Counted from the first letter of the stretch, positions 1 through 8,810 are shown. The stretch is DNA of 59,694 nt from Hyphococcus sp. (GCA_028285645.1 JANQOV010000094.1:1-59694), one strand, 5' to 3'. The notes: a model not told the origin generated them from the letters alone. Numbers and translations are program-made.

Positions 1-217
1 CGATGCGTGCAGTTTCCGACACGCAAAAGACCAGCGCGTCCGGACTCTCATTATCATCCGCCCACCAAACGAAGCGGGCGATGTTATAGAGCATTGCGAC
101 GCGCATCTTGTCCTCGCGCGGGCTTTCGGCTGCTGCGCCGGCCGGGCTAGCCGCTGAAAGCGCGGCTGCGAGAAACGCCAGGGCTCGCATCTTCATGGTT
201 GTGAATAACTTCGCCAT
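1..217 (-). CDS. YfiR-like (DUF4154) periplasmic protein, 3' part cut off
   Basis: Only the first 72 codons are in the window; the gene runs off the left edge. The start at 217 is chosen because GGGAG lies about 7 nt upstream. The N-terminus is a signal peptide (hydrophobic ALAFLAAALSAASPAGA, about residues 12-28). It is followed by DKMRVAMLYNIARFVWW and then LVFCVSE, which fits the start of YfiR/DUF4154 proteins (KAAFLYNFAKFVxWP, then a short strand with a cysteine). YfiR members are periplasmic and in Pseudomonas repress a membrane diguanylate cyclase. The gene starts 11 bp after the stop of the TonB receptor upstream, so the two are probably co-transcribed, a pairing known for this receptor class. 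The call rests on about 45 mature residues. Confidence 0.7.
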   Translation of the reverse strand, partial: MAKLFTTMKMRALAFLAAALSAASPAGAAAESPREDKMRVAMLYNIARFVWWADDNESPDALVFCVSETARI

Positions 218-228
218 CGCCCGCTCCC

Positions 229-2322
229 TCAAAACCGCACAGCCAATTGAAGCGCCGCATGGCGTTCAATGAAGCCTTGTGTTGTCATCAGGAAATTCAA
301 ATCCGTCGCAGCGGGGCGGCGGGCTTTTATCAAGTTTTCTCCAAGCAGCGTGACTTCGACTCGATTGGTTGGCCGCCAGCCGACGCGCAGATCAAGCTCA
401 GTGCGCGGCTCAATGCTGGTGTCGAGGACGCGGCCGGTGCGGCGCACCCAGATAGACGCGTCAAGGTTACGCGTAACCTGAAAGTTTGACTGCAACCCGA
501 CCTGATAAGTAGGCGAACGCCGCAGAAGATAAACGCCAAAGCCCACCATTGTTTGTTCTGACGCGTCCAAACCGTCAAAGTGACGAGCGTCGCCGATGAG
601 CTTGATGTTCCAGAAGTCTGTGATCGTTGCGTCAATCGCCGCTTCGACGCCATAAAGCGTAACGTCCCTTGTGTTGGCGAAACTCGCTGTCACATCTAGG
701 GCGACCGGCGCCGGCGTTCCGCCAGGCCCAACCGGCGCAAAGATCAGCTCAGGCGGGAGCAGTGCGACATCGACCAGTTCGCGATATTGATGGGCATAGA
801 GCGCTAAATCCAGTGATATGCCGCTGTCCCACTTTTTGCGCGCGCCAAGTTCGTAGGCGATGAGCGGTTCGGATTCGAGATCGAGATTGCCGCGTAACGT
901 AAGTTGGGCCGGTAAGGGGCTCTCATTGAAGGGAGAAAGCGGCGGCAGCGCGCCAAGGTCAAAGACGCCGCCCATTTCAGACAATGCCGGGGTCCGCGTC
1001 GCCCGCGATACCGCGGCCCATAGGCGCCAATCATCCGGCGCGCGCCAAAGCGCTCGAATATGCGGGTGAACTTCCCATTGGGTGTACGGATTGTGCTCCA
1101 CGCGCACGCCGGCTGACACAAGGAGCCGATCGTCGAATAGATGCGCGTCATTATGTAGAAACCCGAAAAAGTTGTTTTCCCTAACTTCCGTTTGATCGAT
1201 CGCAACGAAATCGTTGCCGGTGGCGTCGGCGTATGCGCGATTATAGCCGAGGCCCCAGACGACGGTGTTAAAGCCGGCGAGGGGAAAGTAGTGAGTCGCT
1301 TCTATGCTGTAAGTGCGTGCATTGCTGACGAGATCATTATCGATCTCCTGCCGCGAAAGGTGCTCGAAATAGACCTGAATGTTCAGCCCGCTGTCATCGC
1401 CGAGGCGCCGCACCCAGCGGCCGAGAATGTTGGCGCTATCGCCAAGAACCGGTTCGTTACGACCAATCGGCGTCGGCGATGACGCTGTAAAAAACTCAAG
1501 CGGCTGTTCCGCTTCGAAATCGATAATGTCGCCTTGTAGCGTGAAGGCGTCATTGCTGGTGGGTTCCCAGTCGAAGCGAAAGCCGAATTGGCCGCCTTTG
1601 GAATCCTCGGTTAAGTCTTCGCCGGCGTCATCGACAAGCGCCGGGTCGCGCCTGCCAGTCGCGTAAAGACGAAGGGCGCCATTGTCGCCGACGCGAAACC
1701 CTTGCCGCACGTAAAAGCGGCCAGCGTCATTGGCGCCATACCGGATCGTCGCGCGGCCGCCGAGACTGTCGACGGCGTGTTTGGTGACGATATTGACGAC
1801 GCCGTTGACGGCGTTGGCGCCCCATAACGCAGCGCCGGGTCCGCGTAAGACTTCAATACGTTCAATTTCCTCGACGGCGATGATCTGCTGGTCCCACAAG
1901 ACTCCAAGAAAGGCCGATCTGTAGACGGAACGGCCGTCGATTAAGATCAGGAGTTTATTCGAAGAGCGCCAATTGAACCCGCGCGCCGCGACAGCCGAAT
2001 AGCTGTTGTCGATATCAGCAACTTCAAAGCCCGGCACCAGTCGAAGAAGCTCGGGAATCGTCGTTGCGCCGGTGCGGCGGATATCTTCCTGCGTGATGAC
2101 GAAAGAGGCGGCAGGCGTTTCGTCGGCTTTCATAGGGCGGCGCGCAACCGATGTGATGTCGAGTTGCATGAGCGCGTCGAGATCCATGTCGACGAACGCT
2201 TCCTCATCAGCACGCGCCGGAGCTGCGGCCAACAACAAGGCCGCGACAAGCGACGCTATCGCTGCGATCTGTCGGCTGCGACTGCATTGCACACACGCCG
2301 GGATCAATTTGAATTTGGCCAT
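229..2322 (-). CDS. TonB-dependent outer-membrane receptor (YfiR-associated type)
   Basis: A 697-residue outer-membrane receptor. The start at 2322 is preferred over a longer reading frame because GGGAG lies 6-9 nt upstream and a signal peptide follows directly (hydrophobic core about residues 19-35, cleavage near ARA-DE). The mature start has the DLDALMQLDITSVARR segment typical of receptors that pair with YfiR proteins. The plug spans about residues 65-180 (ETPAASFVITQEDIRRTGA, IERIEVLRGPGAALWGANAVNGVVNIVT) and the rest is a beta-barrel ending in aromatic F (LQLAVRF). The following gene is YfiR-like, 11 bp away. Function is probably uptake of, or sensing linked to, an unknown ligand rather than a defined siderophore. 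It differs clearly from the four other receptors in the window. Confidence 0.88.
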   Translation of the reverse strand: MAKFKLIPACVQCSRSRQIAAIASLVAALLLAAAPARADEEAFVDMDLDALMQLDITSVARRPMKADETPAASFVITQEDIRRTGATTIPELLRLVPGFEVADIDNSYSAVAARGFNWRSSNKLLILIDGRSVYRSAFLGVLWDQQIIAVEEIERIEVLRGPGAALWGANAVNGVVNIVTKHAVDSLGGRATIRYGANDAGRFYVRQGFRVGDNGALRLYATGRRDPALVDDAGEDLTEDSKGGQFGFRFDWEPTSNDAFTLQGDIIDFEAEQPLEFFTASSPTPIGRNEPVLGDSANILGRWVRRLGDDSGLNIQVYFEHLSRQEIDNDLVSNARTYSIEATHYFPLAGFNTVVWGLGYNRAYADATGNDFVAIDQTEVRENNFFGFLHNDAHLFDDRLLVSAGVRVEHNPYTQWEVHPHIRALWRAPDDWRLWAAVSRATRTPALSEMGGVFDLGALPPLSPFNESPLPAQLTLRGNLDLESEPLIAYELGARKKWDSGISLDLALYAHQYRELVDVALLPPELIFAPVGPGGTPAPVALDVTASFANTRDVTLYGVEAAIDATITDFWNIKLIGDARHFDGLDASEQTMVGFGVYLLRRSPTYQVGLQSNFQVTRNLDASIWVRRTGRVLDTSIEPRTELDLRVGWRPTNRVEVTLLGENLIKARRPAATDLNFLMTTQGFIERHAALQLAVRF

Positions 2323-2526
2323 GTCGGCTCCCGACGAATACAAAAGGAAGCGCTGGCCATGGTTACGGGTTTGGGTTAAAAAACCACTACTTTTAGTAGA
2401 GTAGGATACTTGCAAGCTCGCAAAACGAGCATTTTGCGCTAGACGTTTTGTGAGCCGGCAACCGCCAGATTATTGAGGCCGCGAAACGACATTGCAGCCG
2501 TTATGACCGCAGTTTGAATTTGGTTT

Positions 2527-4368
2527 CTAATTCGCCGGTTTCACGATCTTCCAGATATCATACGCCGAGCTGACATTCGCCGGATCGACTTCGCGGACAA
2601 TATGATTGGCGAGATATTCGAGCCGCGCTGATTCCATGCCGATATTCGCGGTTATAGCGACATGGATATCGCTGAGATCGCGGCCGTCTGAAGTTTTCGC
2701 ATTTGCGGGAAACATCGCGACATACGCCGTTCCGTCGTCGCGTTTTCCATGATGTTGCAGCCGGCCATGGTCGCCTTTGAACCATCCGATGGCGTCGAGC
2801 AAGGCGTTGGGATAAAGCGTGTCTAGCTTGTCGGTAATATAAAGAATATCGCCCGCCGATGCTGTCCAGCCGCCAGCGGCAAGACCGCGTTCCGTATGGC
2901 CTTGGGTCACGTAGGAGCGAGAATAGGGCGTGAATTTTGTCACGCTGCCTTTCAGTTCCTTGTGCCCCCAGGAATCGCGAGCGTCCGCGTTAGTCGTAAG
3001 CGGACGCACGTGGTTTTTCATGCCCATGGGCTGAAGGTAGTTGTTGACTGCGTAGTTTCGGTAAGACTTGCCGGATATTTGCGGCGTCAACAGAGTCCAC
3101 ACGCCGAAATTCTGATTGTCATAGGTATAGGTTCCGGGCGCCCATCGCAGCTGCCGTGTACGCAGAACATAACGATGGATTTGCTCATAGGTTATGCTGC
3201 TGGTGTTCGTATTGAACATCGCTGCGATGCCGGATTGCGTGCTGCTTGATCGAAATCCGCTGGTGTGATCCATCAAATCTCTAATTGTTATGTCGTAATA
3301 CCAGGTGCGAAGATCGTCTGGTCCGCCAAGCGGCGGCGTATTCGGTACGCTGTAATTGTATGGCGCGCGATACTTGTCGAGGTCATTGCTCATGCCCGAT
3401 TGCGCTTTGCCATTGGTGTGCCATGTGTATACGTGATCATTCGAAGCAATGCCCATGGCGCGGACGCCATAGCGCGACATGCCGATCGCCAACGAGTATG
3501 ATTTATCTGAAAAATGCTTCGTGAAGTCCGTCGACGAGCCGGAACTTAAGGTGCCGTCATCGTACCAGACGAAAACATGGTTGTTTGATTTGGCGATTCC
3601 GATGCCGACAACATTAAGGATTGTTTTCCCAGTCGGCATTTTCGGCGTAACCGGATCTTCGCCGTCTTCGTCCATGAGGATGCCGCTGTAATTATCCAGC
3701 TTCGTGGATGATCCGATGCTGCGTGATCCGTCTTTATACCAGACATAAGCGCGGTCGTTGTTCGCGATGGCGATTTCGTGAATGTCAGTAACGGATTTTC
3801 CAGCTGGAAGCGTAAAGGGTTTTGGCGCCTGATATTCTGTGAGATTGTCACTCGATCCTACGCTGACAGTACCATTCGCATACCAAGTGTAGACCCAGTT
3901 CTTAGTGTTGATCGCCATCGCGACAATTGGATAAAAGCGCTTTGAACCCGTGCCGATTTCTGCGAAGAACCGGTTGTTAAAGACGCCATTCGCGCCATAT
4001 ACTTTGTCGGTCAAAGACAAGTTGTTTTCTTTCAGCAGCTTGTATCCCGCTGGCCCGGTGATCAGCGCTTTGGAAACTGAACCGATGCGCGTGCGCATGT
4101 TGAACTTCATCGGCGCTACTTTCGCAGGCGTGGCGCGCTGGTCATAAAGAGCGTAGCCGTAGCCCTTCCACAAAATGAGTTTTCCATTCTTGGAAACTGC
4201 GACGGTCAGGCCGGGGATTTTATAGGCCTGCATGACGTTTTCGACTTTCGGGTCAATCAATGCTTCAAGCTGGTCCCAGCCATAACCGTCACCGGCGGCA
4301 AAAGCGTTTGCGGCGCTGGCCGCCCAGACCGCGGTGGCGCCCGCCAAAATTTTGCAGAATCTGTCCAT
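2527..4368 (-). CDS. Serine hydrolase (class C beta-lactamase/PBP4 family) with an inserted four-repeat domain
   Basis: A 613-residue exported protein. The start at 4368 has GGAG upstream and a signal peptide (about residues 1-25, ending AFA-AG). The beta-lactamase fold is split. The SxxK motif (SVSK, 97-100) lies N-terminal, while YxN (YDN, 416-418) and the HxG that replaces KTG (HHG, 539-541) lie C-terminal. Family members normally have SxxK and YxN about 90-110 residues apart; here it is 316. The extra roughly 200 residues (about 141-345) hold four copies of a 22-residue unit, [VA][YF][TV]W[YH]xxGxxxxGxSxxxxxY, at 158, 206, 264 and 312. These resemble beta-propeller or lectin-like blades. 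All catalytic motifs are kept, so the enzyme is probably active on an ester or peptide in the periplasm. Substrate unknown. It is transcribed toward the TonB receptor, 204 bp away. Confidence 0.82.
   Translation of the reverse strand: MDRFCKILAGATAVWAASAANAFAAGDGYGWDQLEALIDPKVENVMQAYKIPGLTVAVSKNGKLILWKGYGYALYDQRATPAKVAPMKFNMRTRIGSVSKALITGPAGYKLLKENNLSLTDKVYGANGVFNNRFFAEIGTGSKRFYPIVAMAINTKNWVYTWYANGTVSVGSSDNLTEYQAPKPFTLPAGKSVTDIHEIAIANNDRAYVWYKDGSRSIGSSTKLDNYSGILMDEDGEDPVTPKMPTGKTILNVVGIGIAKSNNHVFVWYDDGTLSSGSSTDFTKHFSDKSYSLAIGMSRYGVRAMGIASNDHVYTWHTNGKAQSGMSNDLDKYRAPYNYSVPNTPPLGGPDDLRTWYYDITIRDLMDHTSGFRSSSTQSGIAAMFNTNTSSITYEQIHRYVLRTRQLRWAPGTYTYDNQNFGVWTLLTPQISGKSYRNYAVNNYLQPMGMKNHVRPLTTNADARDSWGHKELKGSVTKFTPYSRSYVTQGHTERGLAAGGWTASAGDILYITDKLDTLYPNALLDAIGWFKGDHGRLQHHGKRDDGTAYVAMFPANAKTSDGRDLSDIHVAITANIGMESARLEYLANHIVREVDPANVSSAYDIWKIVKPAN
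3370..3897 (-). repeat. Four-copy protein repeat inside the serine hydrolase
   Basis: This stretch codes for residues 158-333 of the hydrolase. Four units begin at about residues 158, 206, 264 and 312, each with an aromatic strand (VYTWY, AYVWY, VFVWY, VYTWH), then xxG, then a small-residue turn (VGSS, IGSS, SGSS, SGMS) and a D/N-L-x-x-Y end. Spacing is 48, 58 and 48 residues; the longer one includes an acidic DEDGEDP loop. The DNA copies are diverged, so this is an old protein duplication, not a recent DNA repeat. Confidence 0.8.
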
Positions 4369-4523
4369 CCGTTGCTCTCCCGACTTTCTTGCGTTCCTTG
4401 CGCGTTCAACCGTTCGGCTGCGCTCTGTCATGGGAACACGCGCGCCGTGACGCCGCCGTGAAAAATCGCCGTAAAAGGGCGTGAAAAAAGCGACAAAAAT
4501 GCGCTAAAATGCGTATTTCATGA

Positions 4524-5885
4524 GTGAGGCGGCGCAAACGGCGTTGGTTCATTCCGGCTGAAACCAGGATTGCAAATTTGGAAGTTGATCACGGAACAGA
4601 TGGCCAGTCGGCAGGCGCGACGCATCCGCGGTTGCGCCTTGATTATGGCGGCATGTTTACGGCTGCGTTTTCAGACGGCGCACCTGTTGAAATCAGTTCG
4701 CTGAAAGCCCGTGCGCTTTTGGCTTACCTGGCGCTTTCGCCGAACATGTCTCATTCGCGCGAGCATCTGGCGGCGCTTTTATGGGATAGAAGCGACGACG
4801 AACGCGCGCGCGCTAGCCTGCGTCAGGCAGTCGGCGTATTGCGCCGTGCGCTCGGGCCCTTGAGCGATGAAATTTTTCTCACAAAAAATGCAGACTTTCT
4901 CGCGCTTGACCCATCGAGAATCGATGTGACGCTGCCAGATTCTAAGGCTAGGGGAAATGGCGCGTTGCTTCAGACCGAATTTTTGGAGGATTTAAACATT
5001 CGGTCCGAACCTTTTGAAGAATGGCGTCGCGATTATGCAGCGCGGCTTTATTCTCAGGATGAAAACCGCGCCCAAAGCGACTATGAGGTTGAGGCTCAAA
5101 AAAGTGCGTCGCCATCCAACGGCAGGGCGCAGGCTGCTCCTGGTAAATCAATGCGGTATCGTGTTCCGATGCGCTTCTCGCTTGTACTGTTTGCGGGCGC
5201 AGCATTGGTTGGCGCACTTGTTCTTTTCGGCGGGGGCGGCTTCGAACTTGCGCGCAAGCCATATACGCACGGACAAAACTCTATTGAAATCACACGCCAG
5301 ACAGCAGCGAGACAAGCACACCCGGAACTCAATCAGTATATTGATCGGTGTGAATTTGATCGCGCCGACCCAGATGACGCCATCGCCGCGTGTACACGCG
5401 TCATCGACACCCTTGCGAACGACGATCCCTACAAGGCAATTGCATTAACAATCAGGGGATCGGCCCATCGCTGGAACGGCGATTTTAGTCAATCAACAGA
5501 AGACATCTCACAGGCTTTGCTGATCGATCCGACCTATCACAACGCGCATCATCACATGGCCTATTCCTATTTTCTTGAGGGCGATTATGAACAGGCGCTA
5601 GATCACTATGACCGGGTAAAGGAGCTGTTTCCGGTCCACGTTATGTCGCTCTATCGCACCGGTGAAGTTTATTTTGCGATGCAGGACTTTCGAAAAGCGG
5701 AGGCTGCATTTTCAGAAGCGATCAAACTGGCCCCTGATTTTGGCCACGCCTATTTAATGCGCGGCAAGGCAAGGCTCGAACTTGGCAGATATGAAGCCGC
5801 GAAATCTGATTTGCGTCTTGCGGCGTCGCTGCGCCCGTCCTTGCGAACGGACGCGCAGGAAGCATATGCCGCTATCACGAAATAG
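4524..5885 (+). CDS. Membrane-anchored SARP/CadC-like winged-helix protein with periplasmic TPR repeats
   Basis: This 453-residue protein has an N-terminal winged-helix of the SARP/BTAD kind at about 35-135 (VEISSLKARALLAYLAL, HLAALLWDRSDDERARASLRQAVGVLRRAL). A charged linker, one transmembrane helix (about 218-237) and a C-terminal domain with at least three TPR-type repeats (about 300-440, e.g. YEQALDHYDRVKELFP and FRKAEAAFSEAIKLAPD) follow. The layout is like CadC/ToxR one-component regulators: cytoplasmic DNA binding with an external sensing domain. The frame opens with GTG at 4524 without a clear ribosome site; a TTG near 4578 is possible. A 13-codon ATG frame at 4519-4560 overlaps the start and could be a leader. 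It is divergent from the serine hydrolase (155 bp between starts), its most likely target. Confidence 0.75.
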   Translation: MRRRKRRWFIPAETRIANLEVDHGTDGQSAGATHPRLRLDYGGMFTAAFSDGAPVEISSLKARALLAYLALSPNMSHSREHLAALLWDRSDDERARASLRQAVGVLRRALGPLSDEIFLTKNADFLALDPSRIDVTLPDSKARGNGALLQTEFLEDLNIRSEPFEEWRRDYAARLYSQDENRAQSDYEVEAQKSASPSNGRAQAAPGKSMRYRVPMRFSLVLFAGAALVGALVLFGGGGFELARKPYTHGQNSIEITRQTAARQAHPELNQYIDRCEFDRADPDDAIAACTRVIDTLANDDPYKAIALTIRGSAHRWNGDFSQSTEDISQALLIDPTYHNAHHHMAYSYFLEGDYEQALDHYDRVKELFPVHVMSLYRTGEVYFAMQDFRKAEAAFSEAIKLAPDFGHAYLMRGKARLELGRYEAAKSDLRLAASLRPSLRTDAQEAYAAITK

Positions 5886-6156
5886 GGCGCTGACGACTTT
5901 ACGGGGCGGGGGCGACGCAGATTTGGGCTACCCTTATTCGACAGCGGAGATTCTTGCTTTTAGCGGCGCAGTGCGCGCCAGGCCCTGGCCCTGCCAATAC
6001 ACTCTTCTCACTGCGTTTCCTGATCCTATTAAGTTGATTGATTTTTCCCCGACAGTTAAGTGAAGATATTCTCCGACGCCGAAAAGTGTGCCAAAAGGTC
6101 GGCGAAACTCTAAGCGAACAGGGACCCGCAAGGGCGGGGCAACAAAGGCGGGATCA

Positions 6157-7044
6157 ATGAAATATTTATTGTCAGTAACAGCGGCGTTTGCGCTCATGGC
6201 GTGTGCGACGGAAACGGATAGTGCAAATGCAGCCGCGGAATCAGAAAAGGCAATGGCTAAAGCTTCCGCGCTCGACGCAGTTCTTGCTGCGCAATCCGAC
6301 GAAGCCAAGGCGCGTTACAAATATCGCAATCCAAAAGCGACACTGGATTTCTTCGGCATTGAGCCGGGCATGACCGTTGTCGATACGTTGCCGGGCGATG
6401 TCTGGTATGCGGGCATTTTGTCCGATTACTTAGGAGCAGACGGCCAGGTGATCGGCGCGAACTTTGCGCTCGACCATCGCAAAGCCATGGGCGGCCGCTA
6501 TGCGTCGGACGAGTATCAGACGAAAAACGCCAACTGGCCGGAGACTTGGTCGGCGGAACGGAACGGCGAGCGAGGCGAGGAGGGCGCGCCATATGCGGCG
6601 TTTTTCTATGGAGCCATACCGCAAAACATGCATGGCAGCGCCGACGCCGTGTTGATGATCCGAGCAGTCCACCATTTGATGCGCATTGACGAGGGCGTCT
6701 TCTTTGAGGAAGCAGCAGCGGACATTAACGCTGTTCTGAAGCCGGGCGGTATTGTCGGCGTTGTTCAACACCGTGCGCCGGAAGCGGCGAGCGATGAATG
6801 GGCTGTCGGCGGTTCGGGCTATGTGAAACAGTCCGCCGTTATTGCGGCTTTTGAAAAGGCGGGGTTTGAGTTGGTCGAAACCAGTGAAATCAACGCCAAC
6901 CCGAAAGATCAGCCAACGGAGGAAGATTTCGTCTGGCGGTTGCCGCCTTCTCTTGGGACAAGCCGGGACGACGGAGACTTGCGCGCCAAGATGATCGCCA
7001 TCGGCGAGTCAGATCGGATGACGCTGAAATTCCGCAAACTTTAA
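6157..7044 (+). CDS. Predicted SAM-dependent methyltransferase with lipoprotein signal (COG4798-like)
   Basis: A 295-residue protein. The start at 6157 follows AAGGCGGGATCA. The N-terminus MKYLLSVTAAFALMAC is a type II signal peptide with lipobox LMAC, so Cys16 would be lipidated. The mature part has YKYRNPKATLDFFGIEPGMTVVDTLPGDVWYAGILSDYLG, where motif I is changed from the usual ExGxG to DTLPGDVWY. DAVLMIRAVHHLM and LKPGGIVGVVQHRA follow, as in COG4798 predicted methyltransferases. Members are often exported, which is puzzling because SAM is cytosolic. It stands alone, 271 bp after the TPR gene, and ends at a strong terminator. The family is fairly sure; the reaction is unknown. Confidence 0.75.
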   Translation: MKYLLSVTAAFALMACATETDSANAAAESEKAMAKASALDAVLAAQSDEAKARYKYRNPKATLDFFGIEPGMTVVDTLPGDVWYAGILSDYLGADGQVIGANFALDHRKAMGGRYASDEYQTKNANWPETWSAERNGERGEEGAPYAAFFYGAIPQNMHGSADAVLMIRAVHHLMRIDEGVFFEEAAADINAVLKPGGIVGVVQHRAPEAASDEWAVGGSGYVKQSAVIAAFEKAGFELVETSEINANPKDQPTEEDFVWRLPPSLGTSRDDGDLRAKMIAIGESDRMTLKFRKL

Positions 7045-7065
7045 GCTAGCGAACTTGTTGCCCAC

Positions 7066-7099
7066 CGCCAGGCCTTGACCCAAGGCCTGGCGTTTTTTT
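7066..7099 (+). terminator. Rho-independent terminator
   Basis: A perfect 12-bp stem (CGCCAGGCCTTG at 7066-7077 with its complement at 7081-7092), a 3-nt loop and seven T residues directly after. It lies 22 bp past the methyltransferase stop codon and ends that unit. Confidence 0.93.
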
Positions 7100-7144
7100 G
7101 GTCGGTTACCTCATTATAATACCAAAGCGCGTTGTAGCGTTTGG

Positions 7145-7480
7145 ATGGATGACTCAGTGGAACGATTGGCGACATACGGGACCCTGGCGCCGGGGCGGCA
7201 GAACAATCATGTGCTTAACGGCCTAAATGGCAGCTGGCGGAAAGGCGTTGTGAAGGGAAGTCTCGAGCAGGACGGGTGGGGCGCCGAGCTTGGATACCCT
7301 GGATTGGTGTTGGACCCGGCAGGCGACGCCATTGAAGTCGATGTTTTTGAATCCGCCGACCTGCCAGCCTATTGGGATCGGTTGGATCGATTTGAAGGCG
7401 ATGGTTATCGCCGTGTCGTTGTCAGCGTGAATACCAGGGACGGTGACATCGACGCCTACATATATGTTTTGAGCACATAA
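7145..7480 (+). CDS. Gamma-glutamylcyclotransferase-like (AIG2/GGCT fold) protein
   Basis: A 111-residue cytoplasmic protein. The fold is shown by YGTLAPG at 11-17 (the substrate loop YGTLxxG), a middle AxELGYPGLV segment, and LDRFEGDGYRRVVVSV near residue 80, where the Glu matches the catalytic acid in the family. A C-terminal strand DAYIYVL completes it. Members cyclise gamma-glutamyl groups or act on gamma-glutamyl amines, but many are uncharacterised. It sits 45 bp past the terminator and 80 bp before a VOC gene; no pathway link is visible. Confidence 0.8.
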   Translation: MDDSVERLATYGTLAPGRQNNHVLNGLNGSWRKGVVKGSLEQDGWGAELGYPGLVLDPAGDAIEVDVFESADLPAYWDRLDRFEGDGYRRVVVSVNTRDGDIDAYIYVLST

Positions 7481-7559
7481 CACGTGTTTGAACAGTGGTT
7501 TTGCGCAACACAACATCATTCACGTGTGGTGATAGCGCAAACGGCGCTCGGAGGTTTTC

Positions 7560-7931
7560 ATGGTAAAACGAGGTCCGGTAGTTCCAAGCCTGTTTACCGC
7601 CGACATGACGGCGACGCTTCGTTTCTATGAAGATGTGCTCGGCTTTACCCAGACAGGCAAATGGGAGGATGAGGGTCAGATCACCTGGGCCGAGGTCAAG
7701 CGCGACGATGCAACGATTTGGTTTTTCGCCAATCAACTCGATGCGTTTCCCAGCGCCGTCTTTAGCGGATTGATTTATGTCTTTGTCGATGCGGTGGACG
7801 CCCTTGCGGCGGCTCTAAAAGACAAAGTTGAGTTCAGTTGGGGACCGGAAACCCAAGACTACGGCCTGCGCGAACTAGGGCTTAAAGACAATAACAACTA
7901 CTATCTCGTCTTTGCGCAAGAGATCGATTGA
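7560..7931 (+). CDS. VOC-fold (glyoxalase/bleomycin-resistance) protein
   Basis: A 123-residue single-module VOC protein with a good GGAGG site 6-10 nt before the ATG. It has the typical start PSLFTADMTATLRFYEDVLGF, a central WAEVKRDDATIWFF, and the C-terminal GLRELGLKDNNNYYLVFAQE, where the usual DPxGxxxxF is replaced by KDNNNYYLVF and the last Glu (FAQE) could be a metal ligand. The length fits one beta-alpha-beta-beta-beta pair, so it would work as a dimer. Substrate unknown; in this family roles run from lyase to drug binding. Confidence 0.78.
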   Translation: MVKRGPVVPSLFTADMTATLRFYEDVLGFTQTGKWEDEGQITWAEVKRDDATIWFFANQLDAFPSAVFSGLIYVFVDAVDALAAALKDKVEFSWGPETQDYGLRELGLKDNNNYYLVFAQEID

Positions 7932-8036
7932 ACCGACTTATGCTTTCGGTTCATCATGATGGATGTGAATAGCCGGCGGCAATAGGGATCATTCGAAACC
8001 GCAAAGCAACCGGCGCTCAGTTTGGCGCCCCCGCAT

Positions 8037-8810
8037 TCATAATATGTCCCGGATTTTATCCGCGACGTCATTTAGCAATGTAGTGATTTTCTTGCGAAAA
8101 GCGCCGGCAGCGAGATCCTCGCGGACAGACGCGGCGGAGACGGCGCCAATTGTCGTGTTATCGCACATTGTAACAGGCACGGCGATACAAACGAGGTCTT
8201 CACGAATCTCTCTGTTGTCGACGCCATAGCCGCGTCGCTTTGTCTTTGCGATCTCAAGCCGAATTTCTTTTGGGTCGGTAATGGTGTTTTCAGTCAGTTT
8301 CGGAAACTCGAAAGCGGAAAGATACTCGTTTAGTTTGTTTGAAGGCAGCGTTGCAAGCAGCACTTTGCCAATGGCGGAGCAGTAGGCTTCGAGTTGCATG
8401 TCCTCTTTCGTAAACAAATCCATGTTGTGATGATCGACCTTCGAGATGTATGTCACCATATCGGCTTCAAGTACGCCAAAGTGGAACGTCGCGGGTATTT
8501 GTCTTGCTGCTTTTTCAAGCGGGGGACGTACGATTGATCTCAGCACGTCTCGAGCAGTGAAAGACTCCAGGGATTTTAGGAAGCGTGGATGAGGAAGGTA
8601 GTGGCTTCTGCGCACTCGGACCAAGAGACCGCTTTTCATGAGCACATCAAGATGCCGATAGAGATTCGGCGTTGGTATGCCAAGGCGCGTGCTCTGTTCC
8701 TTGGGACTGAAGGGGGCGCCTTCAAGTGTGATTATTTCTCGAAAGACACGCAGTGCTTTTCCTGTGGGGACATCGGCGTCGGGCATTTCGTGGCTATCCA
8801 AGAATCTCAT
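8037..8810 (-). CDS. IclR-family transcriptional regulator
   Basis: This 257-residue regulator has an N-terminal winged helix at about 15-75 (GKALRVFREIITLEGAPFSPKEQSTRLGIPTPNLYRHLDVLMKSGLLVRV). An IclR effector domain follows (LEAYCSAIGKVLLATLP at about 140-156, KRRGYGVDNREIREDLVCIAVPV near 190-212, IGAVSAAS). IclR proteins often control aromatic catabolism and bind the substrate or an intermediate. It is divergent from the mhpF-type gene with 93 bp between the starts, a region holding an inverted repeat, so control of mhpFED is the natural inference. It starts at 8810 without a strong ribosome site. Confidence 0.92.
   Translation of the reverse strand: MRFLDSHEMPDADVPTGKALRVFREIITLEGAPFSPKEQSTRLGIPTPNLYRHLDVLMKSGLLVRVRRSHYLPHPRFLKSLESFTARDVLRSIVRPPLEKAARQIPATFHFGVLEADMVTYISKVDHHNMDLFTKEDMQLEAYCSAIGKVLLATLPSNKLNEYLSAFEFPKLTENTITDPKEIRLEIAKTKRRGYGVDNREIREDLVCIAVPVTMCDNTTIGAVSAASVREDLAAGAFRKKITTLLNDVADKIRDIL

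Noticed and set aside
7929-7951. Short hairpin GAACCGA/TCGGTTC after the VOC gene
   Set aside because: No T-run on either strand; a terminator is not supported.
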